A DNA stretch of 64,000 nt from Pontibacter qinzhouensis (GCF_008017455.1 NZ_VRTY01000010.1:25379-89378), one strand, 5' to 3'; shown: positions 1 through 11,696, counted from the first letter of the stretch. The notes: generated by a model not told the origin, from the sequence alone. Made by a program: numbers and translations.

Positions 1-3000
1 TATGTAGTTATTCAACCAGGTATTCTGGCAGAAGATGGAGTTAATTTACTTGACTTCCTGACAGAAGATGAATACTTGGATATGATTGACAAGCTTCCCC
101 GCGAGAACCAAATTCTGGATAATAATGATCCGAATAAGTTCATCGCTAAAATGGGAGCTGAAGCATTGCAGATGTTATTGGAGCGTACGAACCTGGATGA
201 CTTATCATACGAGCTTCGTCACGCAGCAGCACACGAAACATCGCAGCAACGTAAGGCAGAAGCCTTAAAGCGCCTTAGAGTAGTGGAAGCATTCCGGGAT
301 GCAACAACACGTATCGAAAACAGGCCTGAGTGGATGATCATCCGCATGGTTCCTGTTATACCGCCAGAATTACGCCCACTTGTTCCTTTAGATGGTGGTC
401 GTTTTGCGACTTCCGACTTGAATGACCTTTACCGACGAGTTATCATTCGTAACAACCGTCTGAAGCGTTTGATCGAAATTAAAGCACCTGAAGTTATCCT
501 TCGTAATGAGAAGCGTATGCTGCAGGAAGCAGTTGACTCATTGTTCGACAACTCACGTAAAGTGAATGCTGTTCGTGCAGAAGGAAACCGCGCACTGAAA
601 TCTCTTTCTGATATGCTGAAGGGTAAGCAAGGTCGTTTCCGTCAGAACTTACTTGGAAAGCGTGTTGACTATTCTGGTCGTTCAGTAATTGTTGTTGGTC
701 CTGAACTTAAGCTTCATGAGTGTGGTCTGCCAAAAAATATGGCAGCTGAACTTTTCAAGCCGTTCATCATCCGAAAGCTGATTGAAAGGGGAATTGTAAA
801 AACAGTAAAGTCTGCTAAGAAGATAGTAGATCGTAAAGATCCTGTTGTTTGGGATATTCTGGAGAATGTGCTGAAAGGCCATCCAGTGCTCCTTAACCGT
901 GCCCCTACACTCCACAGATTAGGTATTCAGGCATTCCAGCCAAAACTAATCGAAGGTAAAGCGATTCAGCTCCACCCATTGGTGTGTACAGCATTTAACG
1001 CTGACTTTGACGGTGACCAGATGGCAGTGCATGTTCCACTTGGACCTGCTGCTGTACTGGAAGCGTCTATGCTCATGCTTGCCTCACATAACATCCTGAA
1101 CCCTGCGAACGGTGCTCCTATTGCAGTACCTTCTCAGGACATGGTACTTGGTCTATACTATGTTTCTAAAGGAAAGCGTAGTACAGAACACGAGAAAATT
1201 GCTGGTGAAGGCATGAGTTTTTACTCAGCTGAGGAAGTAATTATTGCTATAAATGAAGGCAGACTTTCTAAACAAGCCTACATTAAAGTAAGAACAAAAG
1301 TTAAAGATGAAAAAGGCGAGTTAGTGACTAAGTCAATTGAGACAGTTGCTGGTCGTGTTATCTTTAACCAGTTTGTGCCTGAAGAAGTAGGTTTCGTAGA
1401 CGAACTGCTTACTAAGAAGAAATTACAGCAGATTATCTCCAGAGTGTTCAAGGAAACAGGCATGGCCCGCACAGCTCACTTCCTGGATGATATTAAAACG
1501 TTAGGTTTCCAGTCGGCTTACAAAGGCGGTTTGTCCATGGGACTTGGCGATATCCAGATTCCTGCTGAAAAAGATAAATTAGTTAATCAGGCTAAAAAAG
1601 AAGTAGATGCTGTTTGGGCTAACTACTCTATGGGTCTGATTACAGATAATGAGCGTTACAATCAGGTAATTGATATCTGGACTCGTATCAACAACCAGAT
1701 TACGGAAACGTTGATGCGTCGTCTCGAAAATGATGACCAAGGTTTCAACTCCATCTTTATGATGATGCACTCCGGCGCACGTGGTTCTAGAGAGCAGATT
1801 CGTCAGTTAGGTGGTATGAGAGGTCTGATGGCTAAGCCACAGAAATCGCTTCAAGGTTCAGTAGGTGAAATTATCGAAAACCCTATTCTATCTAACTTTA
1901 AGGAAGGTCTGGATGTAATCGAGTATTTCATCTCTACACACGGTGCACGTAAAGGTCTGGCAGATACAGCTCTTAAAACAGCGGATGCTGGTTACTTGAC
2001 ACGTCGTCTGGTAGATGTATCGCAAGACGTAATTGTGAATGAGGAAGATTGCGGTACTCTGAGAGGTCTGGAAGTAAGCGCACTGAAAGACAATGAAGAT
2101 ATTGTTGAATCATTATCTGAGCGTATCCTTGGTCGTGTAACCGTTCACGATGTATATGATCCGATCACAAACGATTTAATTGTTGAATCAGGCTCTGAAG
2201 TAACAGAAGAAGTTGCACGTGCGATTGAGAACACTGCGATTGAAACTGTAGAGATACGTTCAGTACTTACTTGTGAATCTAAGCGTGGTATTTGTGCTAA
2301 GTGCTATGGCCGTAACCTGGCGACAGGCTTTATGGTGCAGAAAGGCGAGGCAGTTGGTGTAATTGCTGCACAGTCTATTGGTGAGCCAGGTACTCAGCTA
2401 ACTCTGCGTACATTCCACGTAGGTGGTACTGCGTCAAACATTGCAGTAGATGCTACAATCAAAGCTAAATTTGCTGGTAAAATTGAGTTTGAAGATGTTC
2501 GTACAATCGATACGATCAACAACGAAGGAGATTCTGTGAAAGTGGTGATGGGCCGTTCTGGTGAAGTTAAGATTGTTGATCCGACTACTGGAAAACTGTT
2601 CATCAGCAACCACGTGCCCTATGGTTCATTTATAGTGGTGAACGATGGCCAGATGGTAGAGAAAGGTGATCAGATTTGTAGCTGGGATCCTTATAATGCT
2701 GTTATCCTTTCAGAGTTTGACGGTGTTATCACTTATGAGTCCATTATTGAAGGTATTACTTATCGTGAGGAATCAGATGAGCAGACAGGATATCGCGAAA
2801 AGGTAATTGTTGATACCAAAGACAAAACCCAAAACCCTGCTATCATTGTTAATCCTGCAAACGGAGAGGCTAAAGGATACAACATACCGGTAGGCGCTCA
2901 CTTAACAGTTGAAGACGGTGAGAAAATAAAAGCAGGTCAGATTCTTGTTAAAATTCCCCGTGCGATTGGTAAAACAAGAGACATCACTGGTGGTCTGCCT

Positions 3001-3900
3001 CGTGTGACGGAACTATTTGAAGCTCGTAATCCTTCTAACCCGGCTGTTGTTTCTGAGATAGACGGTGTGGTAACCTACGGAAGTGTGAAAAGAGGTAACC
3101 GTGAAATTTATATTGAATCGAAAGATGGTGTGAAGAAGAAGTACATGGTGCCTTTGTCGAAGCATATCCTGGTTCAGGATAATGACTTTATCCGTGCTGG
3201 TATGCCATTATCAGATGGTGCTATTACTCCTAATGATATACTCAGTATTCAGGGACCAGGGGCTGTACAGGAATATCTTGTAAATGAGATTCAGGAAGTA
3301 TACCGCTTGCAAGGGGTTAAGATTAACGATAAGCACATTGAGGTCGTAGTACGCCAAATGATGCAGAAGGTGGTAGTATTGGAGGCTGGAGACACTAGCT
3401 TCCTGGAGCACCAAGTAGTGGACAAAATTACATTCATGGAAGAAAATGATAGAATCATTGACATGAAAGTAGTTGAAGATGCTGGTGATTCTCCAAATCT
3501 TAAACCTGGCCAAATTGTTTCGGCCAGGAGACTACGTGATGAAAATTCCAGCTTGAAACGCAGGGATTTGAAACTGGTAACGGTAAGAGATGCTCAACCA
3601 TCTGTATCTAGACCAACACTACAAGGTATTACACAAGCGTCATTAGGTACACAAAGCTTTATTTCTGCAGCGTCTTTCCAGGAAACAACGAAGGTGCTTA
3701 GCGAAGCTGCCATTAAGGGAAAAGCAGATGAACTATTAGGTCTGAAAGAGAACGTAATAGTTGGACATCTGATACCAGCTGGTACAGGTCTGCGTGAATA
3801 TCAAAGACTGATAGTTGGAAATAATGACGAGTATGAATCATTAGTAGAATCAAAAAAGTCCGCCTCTCGCTCTAAACAGCAGGAACTACAAAATAGATAA
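1..3900 (+). CDS. rpoC: DNA-directed RNA polymerase subunit beta' (5' end outside the window)
   Basis: Largest catalytic subunit of RNA polymerase. The frame is open from base 1 (it begins Y-V-V-I-Q-P-G), so the annotated Met at 76 is not the start; roughly the first 150-160 residues, including the N-terminal zinc site, lie upstream. 1299 residues are visible. The active-site motif NADFDGDQ, whose three Asp bind catalytic Mg, is encoded near 1000-1020. The second zinc site is seen as EEDCGT followed about 75 residues later by [11 protein letters not shown]. The bridge and trigger regions ([16 protein letters not shown]) are intact. It ends 11 bp before the DUF3467 gene, probably as the last large gene of a rpoBC transcript. 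Confidence 0.98.
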   Translation, partial: YVVIQPGILAEDGVNLLDFLTEDEYLDMIDKLPRENQILDNNDPNKFIAKMGAEALQMLLERTNLDDLSYELRHAAAHETSQQRKAEALKRLRVVEAFRDATTRIENRPEWMIIRMVPVIPPELRPLVPLDGGRFATSDLNDLYRRVIIRNNRLKRLIEIKAPEVILRNEKRMLQEAVDSLFDNSRKVNAVRAEGNRALKSLSDMLKGKQGRFRQNLLGKRVDYSGRSVIVVGPELKLHECGLPKNMAAELFKPFIIRKLIERGIVKTVKSAKKIVDRKDPVVWDILENVLKGHPVLLNRAPTLHRLGIQAFQPKLIEGKAIQLHPLVCTAFNADFDGDQMAVHVPLGPAAVLEASMLMLASHNILNPANGAPIAVPSQDMVLGLYYVSKGKRSTEHEKIAGEGMSFYSAEEVIIAINEGRLSKQAYIKVRTKVKDEKGELVTKSIETVAGRVIFNQFVPEEVGFVDELLTKKKLQQIISRVFKETGMARTAHFLDDIKTLGFQSAYKGGLSMGLGDIQIPAEKDKLVNQAKKEVDAVWANYSMGLITDNERYNQVIDIWTRINNQITETLMRRLENDDQGFNSIFMMMHSGARGSREQIRQLGGMRGLMAKPQKSLQGSVGEIIENPILSNFKEGLDVIEYFISTHGARKGLADTALKTADAGYLTRRLVDVSQDVIVNEEDCGTLRGLEVSALKDNEDIVESLSERILGRVTVHDVYDPITNDLIVESGSEVTEEVARAIENTAIETVEIRSVLTCESKRGICAKCYGRNLATGFMVQKGEAVGVIAAQSIGEPGTQLTLRTFHVGGTASNIAVDATIKAKFAGKIEFEDVRTIDTINNEGDSVKVVMGRSGEVKIVDPTTGKLFISNHVPYGSFIVVNDGQMVEKGDQICSWDPYNAVILSEFDGVITYESIIEGITYREESDEQTGYREKVIVDTKDKTQNPAIIVNPANGEAKGYNIPVGAHLTVEDGEKIKAGQILVKIPRAIGKTRDITGGLPRVTELFEARNPSNPAVVSEIDGVVTYGSVKRGNREIYIESKDGVKKKYMVPLSKHILVQDNDFIRAGMPLSDGAITPNDILSIQGPGAVQEYLVNEIQEVYRLQGVKINDKHIEVVVRQMMQKVVVLEAGDTSFLEHQVVDKITFMEENDRIIDMKVVEDAGDSPNLKPGQIVSARRLRDENSSLKRRDLKLVTVRDAQPSVSRPTLQGITQASLGTQSFISAASFQETTKVLSEAAIKGKADELLGLKENVIVGHLIPAGTGLREYQRLIVGNNDEYESLVESKKSASRSKQQELQNR

Positions 3901-3911
3901 GCAAGCAGCCA

Positions 3912-4229
3912 ATGGCAGAAGAAATTCAAAATCAGAACCAAATAAACATTGAGCTGACGGAAGAAATTGCGGAAGGCCAGTATGCAAATCTAGCCATGAT
4001 CGCGCATTCGAGCAGTGAATTTGTGATTGATTTTATTAAGCTGATGCCTGGTTTGCCTAAAGCAAAAGTTAAATCAAGAATAATTATCACACCAGAGCAT
4101 GCCAAAAGACTTTTGGCGGCTCTGGCAGATAATATTCAAAAATTTGAGGCGAGCTTTGGAGAGATAAAACAGGGAAATGATGCTCCGTCTTTCCCAATGA
4201 ATTTTGGAGGAACCATAGGCGAGGCCTAA
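3912..4229 (+). CDS. DUF3467 domain protein
   Basis: A 105-residue soluble protein. The pattern of a short polar N-terminus, an ANLAMIAHSSSEFVIDF segment, a MPGLPKAKVKSRIIITPEHAKRL core and a C-terminal helix matches the DUF3467 family as I remember it, for which no biochemical role is established. It begins 11 bp after rpoC and comes before the str-operon promoter, so it is probably co-transcribed with rpoC. Its place between RNA polymerase and S12 suggests, but does not show, a role in gene expression. No signal peptide or membrane segment. Confidence 0.85.
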   Translation: MAEEIQNQNQINIELTEEIAEGQYANLAMIAHSSSEFVIDFIKLMPGLPKAKVKSRIIITPEHAKRLLAALADNIQKFEASFGEIKQGNDAPSFPMNFGGTIGEA

Positions 4230-4254
4230 GGTGCTAAGAATTAATGAATTAAAA

Positions 4255-4286
4255 TTTGAATTTGCAATCAGAAATTAATACCTTTG
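4255..4286 (+). promoter_or_regulatory. Bacteroidota-type promoter of the str operon
   Basis: TTTG at 4255-4258 and TAccTTTG at 4279-4286, separated by 20 nt, fit the primary-sigma consensus of Bacteroidota (TTTG near -33, TAnnTTTG near -7). Transcription would start about 4292, leaving a leader of roughly 40 nt before rpsL. It separates the rpoC-DUF3467 transcript from rpsL-rpsG-fusA-rpsJ. Confidence 0.75.
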
Positions 4287-4332
4287 CAAACCAAATTTTT
4301 GAGTAGAAAAATCGATAATTAACAGATTGTAA

Positions 4333-4749
4333 ATGCCTACTATACAGCAATTAGTAAGAAAGGGAAGAGAGAAGTTAACATCAAAATCTAAATCTCCTGC
4401 CTTAGATTCATGTCCTCAAAGACGTGGCGTATGTACTAGAGTATATACAACTACTCCTAAGAAGCCTAACTCCGCTATGCGTAAAGTAGCCAGGGTAAGA
4501 CTTACAAACGGAAAGGAAGTAAATGCTTACATACCCGGTGAAGGACACAACCTTCAGGAACACTCAATAGTGTTGATCAGAGGAGGTAGAGTTAAAGACC
4601 TTCCAGGTGTACGTTACCACATTGTACGTGGCGCTCTGGACACTGCCGGTGTAAGCGGCCGTCTGCAAAGCCGTTCCAAGTATGGTGCTAAGAGACCTAA
4701 ACCAGGTCAACCAGCTGCAGCAGCAGGTAAAGGTGGTAAGAAAAAATAA
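4333..4749 (+). CDS. rpsL: 30S ribosomal protein S12 (uS12)
   Basis: Decoding-centre protein of the small subunit, 138 residues. The conserved loop [18 protein letters not shown] and the [12 protein letters not shown] segment, which contain the lysines where streptomycin-resistance changes arise in other bacteria, are both present in wild-type form. It is about 14 residues longer than the E. coli protein because of an Ala/Gly/Lys-rich C-terminal tail. First gene of the str operon; rpsG follows after 18 bp. No Shine-Dalgarno sequence precedes the ATG. Confidence 0.98.
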   Translation: MPTIQQLVRKGREKLTSKSKSPALDSCPQRRGVCTRVYTTTPKKPNSAMRKVARVRLTNGKEVNAYIPGEGHNLQEHSIVLIRGGRVKDLPGVRYHIVRGALDTAGVSGRLQSRSKYGAKRPKPGQPAAAAGKGGKKK

Positions 4750-4767
4750 TTAATAGTTTTTAATACA

Positions 4768-5235
4768 ATGAGAAAAGCAAAGCCTAAAAGTAGAGTTCTC
4801 CTTCCAGATCCAAAATATAAAGAGACCTTAATAACACGTTTCGTTAACTATTTAATGGAAGACGGGAAAAAAAGTGTTGCATATGGTATCTTCTATGATG
4901 CTGTAGATCTAGTAGAGCAAAGAACAAAAGAAAGCGGAGTTGAAACCTGGAAGAAAGCATTGAATAACATCATGCCGAGCGTTGAGGTTAAAAGCCGCAG
5001 AGTTGGAGGAGCTACATTCCAAGTGCCGACTGAGGTTCGTCCGGACCGCAGAGTATCTCTGGGTATTAAGTGGATGATTTCTTACTCTCGCAAAAGAGGT
5101 GAGAAGACCATGAAAGATAAGTTAGCAGGTGAAATCATTGCTGCTGCTAAAGGTGAAGGTGCTGCCGTTAAAAAGAAAGACGATACGCACAGAATGGCCG
5201 AGGCAAACAAAGCATTCTCACACTTTAGATTCTAA
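4768..5235 (+). CDS. rpsG: 30S ribosomal protein S7 (uS7)
   Basis: 155-residue 16S rRNA-binding protein that nucleates folding of the 30S head, with the usual N-terminal MRKAKPKSR start and the [17 protein letters not shown] hairpin. Length matches the family. The stop codon is only 3 bp before fusA, so the two are translationally close. In other bacteria S7 represses its own operon by binding the mRNA; I see no obvious copy of such a site here. Confidence 0.98.
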   Translation: MRKAKPKSRVLLPDPKYKETLITRFVNYLMEDGKKSVAYGIFYDAVDLVEQRTKESGVETWKKALNNIMPSVEVKSRRVGGATFQVPTEVRPDRRVSLGIKWMISYSRKRGEKTMKDKLAGEIIAAAKGEGAAVKKKDDTHRMAEANKAFSHFRF

Positions 5236-5238
5236 TTA

Positions 5239-7341
5239 ATGGCAAGAGACTTAAAATATACAAGGAATATTGGTATAGCGGCTCACATTGATGCTGGTAA
5301 AACAACCACAACAGAGCGAATACTATACTATACTGGTAAATCTCACAAGTTAGGGGAAGTTCACGAAGGTGGTGCCACAACAGACTGGATGGAGCAGGAG
5401 CAGGAGAGAGGTATTACTATTACTTCTGCTGCCGTAACTGTTGCCTGGAACTATAGAGGAAATCCTTACCACATCAACATCATTGATACACCAGGACACG
5501 TGGACTTTACAGTAGAGGTAAACCGTTCATTACGTGTACTTGATGGTCTTGTGTTCCTTTTCAGTGCGGTAGATGGGGTAGAGCCACAGTCAGAAACAAA
5601 CTGGCGCCTTGCTGATAACTATAAAGTAGCACGTATCGGTTTCGTTAACAAAATGGACCGATCTGGGGCTGACTTCTTAGCAGTGTGTAAGCAAGTGAAA
5701 GAAATGCTAGGTAGCAATGCGGTTGCACTTCAATTACCAATAGGTTCTGAAGATAACTTTAAAGGTGTTGTTGACCTGGTAAACTTTAGAGGCATTGTTT
5801 GGAATGAAGAAGATAAAGGAATGACTTTTACTGAAGTTCCGATTCCAGATGATATGTTGGAAGAAGCAGAGGAATACAGAGAAAAGCTTCTTGAAGCGGT
5901 AGCTGAATATGATGAGTCTTTGATGGAAAAATACTTCGAAGATCCTGCATCAATCACTGAGGATGAAATACTGGCAGCTCTTCGTGCTGCAACAATTGAC
6001 CTGGCAATTGTTCCTATGCTTTGCGGTTCTTCATTCAAGAACAAGGGAGTCCAGACAATGCTTGATTATGTGATGGCTCTTTGTCCTTCGCCTTTAGACA
6101 AAGAAAGCATTAAAGGTATAGATCCTGACACAGGTAATGAAATAGCTCGTAAGCCTAGTGTGACGGAGCCTTTCGCCGGCCTTGGATTTAAAATTGCGAC
6201 AGACCCTTATGTAGGCCGTCTTTGTTTCGTGAGAGCTTACTCAGGTGTACTAGAGTCAGGGTCTTATGTATACAACACAAGGTCTAATAACAAGGAGCGT
6301 ATTTCTCGTATCTTCCAAATGCACGCTAATAAGCAGAACCAGATCGATAGGCTGGAAGCGGGAGATATTGGCGCTGTAGTAGGTTTTAAAGATATTAAGA
6401 CAGGCGATACACTTTGCGATCAGAATGCGAAAATCGTTCTGGAATCAATGGAGTTCCCAGAGCCAGTTATCGGATATGCTATAGAGCCAAAAACTCAGGC
6501 TGACTCAGATAAAATGGGTATGGCAATCGCTAAATTGATTGAAGAAGATCCAACACTACAGGTGAATACTGATGAGGAAACTGGTCAGACAATCCTTAGA
6601 GGTATGGGCGAGCTTCACCTGGAGATCATTATCGACAGGATGAAGAGAGAGTTCAAAGTTGAACTGAACCAGGGTGCTCCTCAGGTAGCTTACAAAGAGA
6701 CAATAACCAAGTCTGTTGAGCATAGGGAAGTATTCAAGAAACAATCTGGTGGTCGCGGTAAATTCGCAGACATTGTATTTGAAATGGGACCGCGAGAAGA
6801 TGGTAAGCAAGGTCTGGAGTTTGTGAATGCAATTGTTGGTGGTGTTATTCCGAAAGAATTCATTCCTGCTGTACAGAAAGGATTTGAGGAAGCCATGAAA
6901 AATGGTATTCTGGCAGGTTTCCCAATAGATTCTATGAAAGTTCGTTTATTCCACGGTTCTTTCCACGATGTAGACTCTGATGCTCTTTCTTTTGAATTAG
7001 CAGGTCGCCAAGGCTTTAAAGAGGCCGGTAAACAATGTGCGCCAAAACTTCTCGAACCAATTATGGCTGTTGATGTAGTTACTCCTGATGAATACACAGG
7101 TCCGGTAACTGGTGACTTAAACAGAAGAAGAGGTCTGATGAAAGGTATGGATACGAAAGGAACTGCAACGGTAGTTAAAGCTGATGTTCCACTTTCAGAA
7201 CTGTTCGGATATGTAACAGATTTAAGAACCATTACTTCAGGAAGAGCTACTGCATCACTTACTTTCTCTCATTATGAGCAAGTACCACAAAACCTGGCAG
7301 ATGGGATCATTGCAAAATTAAAAGGAACTGCAGCTAAATAG
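5239..7341 (+). CDS. fusA: Elongation factor G
   Basis: 700-residue translocation GTPase. GTP-binding motifs are intact: AHIDAGKTT (residues 15-23), [16 protein letters not shown] and NKMD. Domains II-V follow, with the domain IV signature [19 protein letters not shown]. Third gene of rpsL-rpsG-fusA-rpsJ; tuf does not follow it here, unlike in E. coli. Several antisense open frames inside it have no independent support. Confidence 0.98.
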   Translation: MARDLKYTRNIGIAAHIDAGKTTTTERILYYTGKSHKLGEVHEGGATTDWMEQEQERGITITSAAVTVAWNYRGNPYHINIIDTPGHVDFTVEVNRSLRVLDGLVFLFSAVDGVEPQSETNWRLADNYKVARIGFVNKMDRSGADFLAVCKQVKEMLGSNAVALQLPIGSEDNFKGVVDLVNFRGIVWNEEDKGMTFTEVPIPDDMLEEAEEYREKLLEAVAEYDESLMEKYFEDPASITEDEILAALRAATIDLAIVPMLCGSSFKNKGVQTMLDYVMALCPSPLDKESIKGIDPDTGNEIARKPSVTEPFAGLGFKIATDPYVGRLCFVRAYSGVLESGSYVYNTRSNNKERISRIFQMHANKQNQIDRLEAGDIGAVVGFKDIKTGDTLCDQNAKIVLESMEFPEPVIGYAIEPKTQADSDKMGMAIAKLIEEDPTLQVNTDEETGQTILRGMGELHLEIIIDRMKREFKVELNQGAPQVAYKETITKSVEHREVFKKQSGGRGKFADIVFEMGPREDGKQGLEFVNAIVGGVIPKEFIPAVQKGFEEAMKNGILAGFPIDSMKVRLFHGSFHDVDSDALSFELAGRQGFKEAGKQCAPKLLEPIMAVDVVTPDEYTGPVTGDLNRRRGLMKGMDTKGTATVVKADVPLSELFGYVTDLRTITSGRATASLTFSHYEQVPQNLADGIIAKLKGTAAK

Positions 7342-7352
7342 TAGTAGAAATA

Positions 7353-7658
7353 ATGAATCAGAAAATTAGAATAAAACTTAAATCTTACGATCATAACCTG
7401 GTTGATAAATCTTCTGAGAAGATTGTTAAAGCTGTTAAAGCTACAGGTGCTATTGTAAGCGGACCCATTCCACTTCCGACAGAGAAAGATAAGTTCACTG
7501 TTTTACGTTCACCACACGTGAATAAGAAATCTCGTGAGCAGTTTCAACTTTGCACTTATAAAAGATTAGTAGATATTTACTCTACCAGCTCAAAAACAGT
7601 TGATGCCTTAATGAAATTAGAGCTTCCTAGCGGTGTTGATGTTGAAATTAAAGTTTGA
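7353..7658 (+). CDS. rpsJ: 30S ribosomal protein S10 (uS10)
   Basis: 101-residue S10, normal length, also known in other bacteria as the NusE antitermination factor. Conserved [10 protein letters not shown] start and the [28 protein letters not shown] loop (shown in part). It lies 11 bp after fusA and is followed by a strong terminator at 7677-7711, so it belongs to the str transcript. In E. coli rpsJ opens the S10 operon; here it is cut off from rplC by that terminator and a new promoter. Confidence 0.97.
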   Translation: MNQKIRIKLKSYDHNLVDKSSEKIVKAVKATGAIVSGPIPLPTEKDKFTVLRSPHVNKKSREQFQLCTYKRLVDIYSTSSKTVDALMKLELPSGVDVEIKV

Positions 7659-7676
7659 TAAGTAAAGCATCTGATT

Positions 7677-7711
7677 AAAAAGAGAACCGCGAAATCGGTT
7701 CTCTTTTTTTT
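7677..7711 (+). terminator. Rho-independent terminator after rpsJ
   Basis: Perfect 9-bp stem AGAGAACCG / CGGTTCTCT (7681-7689 with 7696-7704), 6-nt loop, extended by an A run on the left and a run of ten T on the right. It closes the str operon before the rplC promoter. Confidence 0.9.
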
Positions 7712-7746
7712 AGTACCTAATTGATAATAAATATTTTAAGTAAAGG

Positions 7747-7778
7747 TTGCAAAGGAAAATAAAAATTCACTATCTTTG
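7747..7778 (+). promoter_or_regulatory. Promoter of the S10 (rplC) operon
   Basis: TTG at 7747-7749 and TAtcTTTG at 7771-7778 with a 21-nt spacer fit the Bacteroidota consensus. It is nearly the same as the promoter before rpsH: both read GGTTGCAAA at the upstream box and TATCTTTGC at the downstream box. The predicted start near 7785 gives a leader of about 55 nt. Confidence 0.8.
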
Positions 7779-7838
7779 CACTCCCTTAGCGAAACTGAGG
7801 GGAACAAAATATCATTTCCATCTAAACAAAAAAGTCGA

Positions 7839-8456
7839 ATGCCTGGAATTATCGGTAAAAAAATCGGAATGACAAGCCTCTTCACTGCAGATGGTAAATA
7901 CACGCCAGTAACGCTTATTCAAGCAGGCCCGTGTGTAGTTACTCAAGTGAAGACAGTAGAGACTGACGGCTATCAAGCTGTACAGTTAGGCTATGGCGAG
8001 AAGAAGCTGAAGAGAGTAACTAAAGCGGAAGCAGGTCATTTTAAGAAAGCTAACACAGCTCCAAAGAAAAAAGTAGCAGAATTTGACGCTGAAGGCATTT
8101 CATTAAGCCTTGGTGATCAAGTAGATGTTAATCTTTTCGTTGAAGGTGAATTTGTTGATGTTATTGGGACATCAAAAGGTAAAGGGTTTCAGGGCGTTGT
8201 GAAACGTCACAATTTTGCCGGTGTTGGCGGGCAGACTCACGGTCAGCACAACAGAGCAAGACACCCTGGTTCAATTGGAGCCTGTTCTTGGCCATCACGT
8301 GTGTTTAAAGGTATGCGTATGGCAGGTAGAATGGGTGGTAACAGGGTTACAATCCAAAACTTAACTGTGTTGCGAGTTATTGCAGATAAAAATCTGTTAG
8401 TTGTTAGTGGCTCTATACCAGGTGCCAAAAATTCTTACGTGTTAATTGAGAAATAA
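7839..8456 (+). CDS. rplC: 50S ribosomal protein L3 (uL3)
   Basis: 205 residues. The start chosen is ATG 7839 ([15 protein letters not shown]), which matches the family; an upstream in-frame start at 7776 would fall inside the -7 promoter box and add 21 unrelated residues. The conserved central loop [20 protein letters not shown] reaches toward the peptidyl-transferase centre. First gene of the S10 transcript; the stop is 1 nt before the rplD ATG. Confidence 0.97.
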   Translation: MPGIIGKKIGMTSLFTADGKYTPVTLIQAGPCVVTQVKTVETDGYQAVQLGYGEKKLKRVTKAEAGHFKKANTAPKKKVAEFDAEGISLSLGDQVDVNLFVEGEFVDVIGTSKGKGFQGVVKRHNFAGVGGQTHGQHNRARHPGSIGACSWPSRVFKGMRMAGRMGGNRVTIQNLTVLRVIADKNLLVVSGSIPGAKNSYVLIEK

Positions 8457-8457
8457 A

Positions 8458-9087
8458 ATGGAGCTTTCTGTATTGAATATCAAAGGTGAAGATACAGGTA
8501 GAAAGGTAACTCTTTCTGATGCTGTATTTGGTGTTGAGCCAAATCAGCATGCAATGTATCTTGACGTGAAGCAGTATCTGGCAAACCAGAGACAAGGGAC
8601 ACATAAAGCCAAAGAGCGAAACGAAGTTGCTGGTTCTACCAAAAAGATTAAGAAACAAAAGGGTACGGGTGGAGCTCGTGCAGGTAGCATTAAAGCACCT
8701 CATTTTGTAGGTGGGGGTAGAGTATTCGGTCCGCGGCCAAGAAACTATTCTTTTAAACTTAATAAGAAGTTAAAGTCAGTTGCTCGTCTTTCTGCGCTGT
8801 CTCTTTTAGCACGTGATAATAAAGTAGCTTTAGTTGAGTCCTTTACTTTCGAAGCACCTAAAACTAAAGAACTTAGAGGTATCTTAAATAACCTACAGGC
8901 AACAGGTAAAACCCTTCTTGTAGCTTCTTCAATAGATGCTAACGTTCTGCTTTCAAGCAGAAATTTGCCTAAGTTTAAGATTTCATCTGTAAACAATATC
9001 AACACTTACGATTTGTTGAATACAGAGAAACTTCTTCTGGTAGAAGATTCAGTAAATAATTTGGAAAACCTCTTTAGCGCAAAATAA
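8458..9087 (+). CDS. rplD: 50S ribosomal protein L4 (uL4)
   Basis: 209 residues; start ATG 8458 (MELSVLNIKGEDTG) rather than the in-frame TTG 12 nt upstream inside rplC. The tunnel-lining loop KKQKGTGGARAGSIKAPHFV is present. Its stop codon shares one base with the rplW start, which indicates translational coupling. In gamma-proteobacteria L4 autoregulates the operon; no equivalent leader was recognised here. Confidence 0.97.
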   Translation: MELSVLNIKGEDTGRKVTLSDAVFGVEPNQHAMYLDVKQYLANQRQGTHKAKERNEVAGSTKKIKKQKGTGGARAGSIKAPHFVGGGRVFGPRPRNYSFKLNKKLKSVARLSALSLLARDNKVALVESFTFEAPKTKELRGILNNLQATGKTLLVASSIDANVLLSSRNLPKFKISSVNNINTYDLLNTEKLLLVEDSVNNLENLFSAK

Positions 9088-9374
9088 TGAACGTTCTTAA
9101 AAGACCGCTTGTAACAGAAAAATACGCTGCCATGAACGAGGTTGGTAAATATGCTTTTGAAGTGGTGAAAACTGCTAATAAAGTTGAGATCAAGAAGGCA
9201 GTAGAAAAGCTTTATGGTGTTACTGTAGAAAAGGTAGCTACTATGAAAACGCTTGGGAAGTTAAAAACAAAGCACACAAAATCTGGTGCTGTAACTGGCC
9301 GAACGGCTTCTATAAAAAAAGCAATCGTGACCGTGAAAGAAGGTGATATCATTGACTTTTACAGCGGCATATAA
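9087..9374 (+). CDS. rplW: 50S ribosomal protein L23 (uL23)
   Basis: 95 residues, normal length, beginning MNVLKRPLVTEKYAAMNE. L23 lies at the exit of the polypeptide tunnel and is the docking point for trigger factor and SRP. The basic loop (KLKTKHTKSGAVTGRTASIKK) is present. ATG overlaps the rplD stop by one base; rplB follows after 12 bp. Confidence 0.97.
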   Translation: MNVLKRPLVTEKYAAMNEVGKYAFEVVKTANKVEIKKAVEKLYGVTVEKVATMKTLGKLKTKHTKSGAVTGRTASIKKAIVTVKEGDIIDFYSGI

Positions 9375-9386
9375 TTTAAAAACACA

Positions 9387-10214
9387 ATGGCTTTAAAAAA
9401 ATTAAGACCGACAACACCAGGTCAAAGGTTTAGAGTAGCCCCAGCGTTTGATGAAATCACAACAGCTACTCCAGAGAAATCTTTGTTGGCACCTATTAAA
9501 AAATCTGGTGGACGAAATAATTCTGGTAGAATGACAATGCGCTACCTTGGTGGTGGCCATAAGCAGAAGTACAGAATAATCGACTTCAAGAGAACGAAAC
9601 ATGGCGTTCCAGCTACAGTAAAAACAGTAGAGTACGATCCAAATAGAACTGCTCGCATTGCTCTTTTGCATTATGCGGATGGTGAGAAAAGTTATATCAT
9701 TGCTCCTGCGGGCATACAAGTAGGTACCACTGTTATTTCTGGATCAGGTATTGCTCCAGAAGTAGGTAACTGCCTTCCTTTATCTGAGATTCCTCTAGGT
9801 ACAATCATTCACAATATTGAGCTTCAGCCAGGTAATGGTGCTGTTCTAGCTAGAAGTGCGGGTTCTTATGCTCAGTTAGTAGCTAGAGAAGGTCGCTATG
9901 CTACTATTAAACTTCCTTCTGGTGAATTACGCATGGTATTAGTCACGTGCCAGGCTACTGTAGGTACTGTGTCAAACTCTGATCACATGAATGTGAACTT
10001 AGGTAAGGCAGGCCGTAACAGATGGTTAGGTAAGCGTCCGAGAGTACGTGGTGTTGCTATGAACCCAGTAGATCACCCTATGGGTGGTGGTGAAGGTAAG
10101 TCTTCTGGTGGTCATCCGCGTTCACGTAAAGGCTTATACGCAAAAGGTTTGAAAACAAGAAAGCCTAAGAAGTATTCAGAACAGTTTATAGTTAGTAGAG
10201 GAAAGAAAAAATAA
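9387..10214 (+). CDS. rplB: 50S ribosomal protein L2 (uL2)
   Basis: 275 residues, one of the most conserved 23S rRNA-binding proteins and needed for subunit joining. The C-terminal signature [18 protein letters not shown] keeps the conserved His next to the peptidyl-transferase centre; the residue after Pro is Met where E. coli has His. Ends in a basic tail (SRGKKK). rpsS starts on the next base after the stop. Confidence 0.98.
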   Translation: MALKKLRPTTPGQRFRVAPAFDEITTATPEKSLLAPIKKSGGRNNSGRMTMRYLGGGHKQKYRIIDFKRTKHGVPATVKTVEYDPNRTARIALLHYADGEKSYIIAPAGIQVGTTVISGSGIAPEVGNCLPLSEIPLGTIIHNIELQPGNGAVLARSAGSYAQLVAREGRYATIKLPSGELRMVLVTCQATVGTVSNSDHMNVNLGKAGRNRWLGKRPRVRGVAMNPVDHPMGGGEGKSSGGHPRSRKGLYAKGLKTRKPKKYSEQFIVSRGKKK

Positions 10215-10493
10215 ATGGCTAGATCATTAAAAAAAGGGCCTTATATTGACTTTAGGCTTGAGAAAAAAGTTGAAGTGTTGAACGAGTCTGGCAAAAAGTC
10301 AGTTATTAAAACCTGGTCAAGAAGATCAATGATCTCTCCGGATTTTGTAGGTCACACTTTCGCAGTACATAACGGAAATAAATTTATACCGGTTTATGTA
10401 ACTGAAAACATGGTAGGACATAAATTAGGTGAATTCGCCCCTACCAGGAACTTTAGAGGTCACGTTGCTAAAAAAGATAAAGGCAGGAGATAA
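10215..10493 (+). CDS. rpsS: 30S ribosomal protein S19 (uS19)
   Basis: 92 residues, normal length, starting [19 protein letters not shown]. It forms a complex with S13 in the head of the 30S subunit. The [16 protein letters not shown] signature near the C-terminus is intact. Directly abuts rplB and is followed by rplV after 2 bp. Confidence 0.97.
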   Translation: MARSLKKGPYIDFRLEKKVEVLNESGKKSVIKTWSRRSMISPDFVGHTFAVHNGNKFIPVYVTENMVGHKLGEFAPTRNFRGHVAKKDKGRR

Positions 10494-10495
10494 TA

Positions 10496-10888
10496 ATGGA
10501 AGCAGTAGCAAAATTAAATAATGTGCCTACTTCTCCTCGCAAAATGAGATTAGTGGCAGGTTTGATACGTGGTAAGAGCGTATCTAAAGCACTTGGATTA
10601 CTTAAATTTGAACCCAATTCTGGTGCAGAAAGAGTTGAAAAACTTTTATTGTCAGCTTTATCTAACTGGCAGTTGAAAAATGAAGATGTTCGTGTTGAAG
10701 ATGCAAATCTTTATGTAAAAGAGATCTTTGTTAATGAAGGTAAAATGCTGAAGCGTCTGCGTCCCGCGCCTCAAGGCCGTGGTCACAGAATCAGAAAAAG
10801 GTCAAATCATGTGACAGTTATCATCGACAGCTTAACAGATGAGCAACTGGAGCAGCAGTCAAAGAAATCTAAAAAAGCCACTAAGTAA
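10496..10888 (+). CDS. rplV: 50S ribosomal protein L22 (uL22)
   Basis: 130 residues; slightly longer than the E. coli protein (110) because of a Lys-rich tail. The beta-hairpin that lines the exit tunnel ([20 protein letters not shown]) is intact; changes there give macrolide resistance in other bacteria. rpsC starts 5 bp later. Confidence 0.97.
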   Translation: MEAVAKLNNVPTSPRKMRLVAGLIRGKSVSKALGLLKFEPNSGAERVEKLLLSALSNWQLKNEDVRVEDANLYVKEIFVNEGKMLKRLRPAPQGRGHRIRKRSNHVTVIIDSLTDEQLEQQSKKSKKATK

Positions 10889-10893
10889 GAATT

Positions 10894-11667
10894 ATGGGAC
10901 AGAAAGTAAATCCTATCGGTTTTCGACTCGGAGTTATCAAAGGTTGGGATTCAAACTGGTATGGCGGTAAAGATTTCGCTGAGAAACTAGTTGAAGACGA
11001 GAAAATCAGAAAGTATATTTTAGCACGTATCCCTAAAGGAGGTATCTCTAAAATCATTATTGAAAGAACGCTTAAGCGTATTACCATCACTATTAATACG
11101 GCTCGTCCTGGTGTCGTTATTGGTAAAGGAGGTCAGGAAGTAGATAAAATCAAGGAAGAACTTAAGAAGCTTACAAACAAAGATGTTCAAATTAACATTT
11201 TTGAAATTAAGCGTCCTGAGTTAGATGCGAAATTAGTTGGAGAGTCTATAGCTCAACAATTACAAGCGCGTATTTCTTTCCGTCGTGCTATGAAGCAGGC
11301 AATAGCCTCTGCTCTTCGTGTAGGCGCTGAAGGTATCAAAGTTCAGGTTTCAGGCCGCTTAGGTGGTGCTGAAATGGCAAGAACCGAACACTACAAAGAA
11401 GGAAGGACTCCACTTCATACACTTCGTGCTGATATTGATTATGCTCTTTCTGAAGCGCAGACTGTTTACGGAAAACTTGGGATCAAAGTATGGATCTTTA
11501 GAGGTGAAGTTTACGGTAAGAAAGACCTAACACCAAACGCTGGAATTGAGAGCAAAGGTGGGCCTAGCGCACCAGGTAATGAACGTGGTGGTGACCGCCG
11601 TGGTGGTAACCGCAACAAGAAAGAGGGTGCTGGCGCTCCTAAGCGTAATAATAAGCGTCGTCAATAA
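10894..11667 (+). CDS. rpsC: 30S ribosomal protein S3 (uS3)
   Basis: 257 residues. N-terminal KH domain with [11 protein letters not shown], then the C-terminal domain [20 protein letters not shown], part of the mRNA entry channel with helicase activity. It has a Gly/Asn/Arg/Lys-rich tail of about 40 residues (roughly 218-257), longer than in E. coli (233 aa in total) and probably disordered. rplP follows after 29 bp. Confidence 0.97.
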   Translation: MGQKVNPIGFRLGVIKGWDSNWYGGKDFAEKLVEDEKIRKYILARIPKGGISKIIIERTLKRITITINTARPGVVIGKGGQEVDKIKEELKKLTNKDVQINIFEIKRPELDAKLVGESIAQQLQARISFRRAMKQAIASALRVGAEGIKVQVSGRLGGAEMARTEHYKEGRTPLHTLRADIDYALSEAQTVYGKLGIKVWIFRGEVYGKKDLTPNAGIESKGGPSAPGNERGGDRRGGNRNKKEGAGAPKRNNKRRQ

Positions 11668-11696
11668 TTGATTGCTAACATTAATTAAGTACAGAG

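Noticed and set aside
7776..7838. Longer N-terminus for L3
   Set aside because: Would start inside the -7 promoter box and adds 21 residues unlike any L3.
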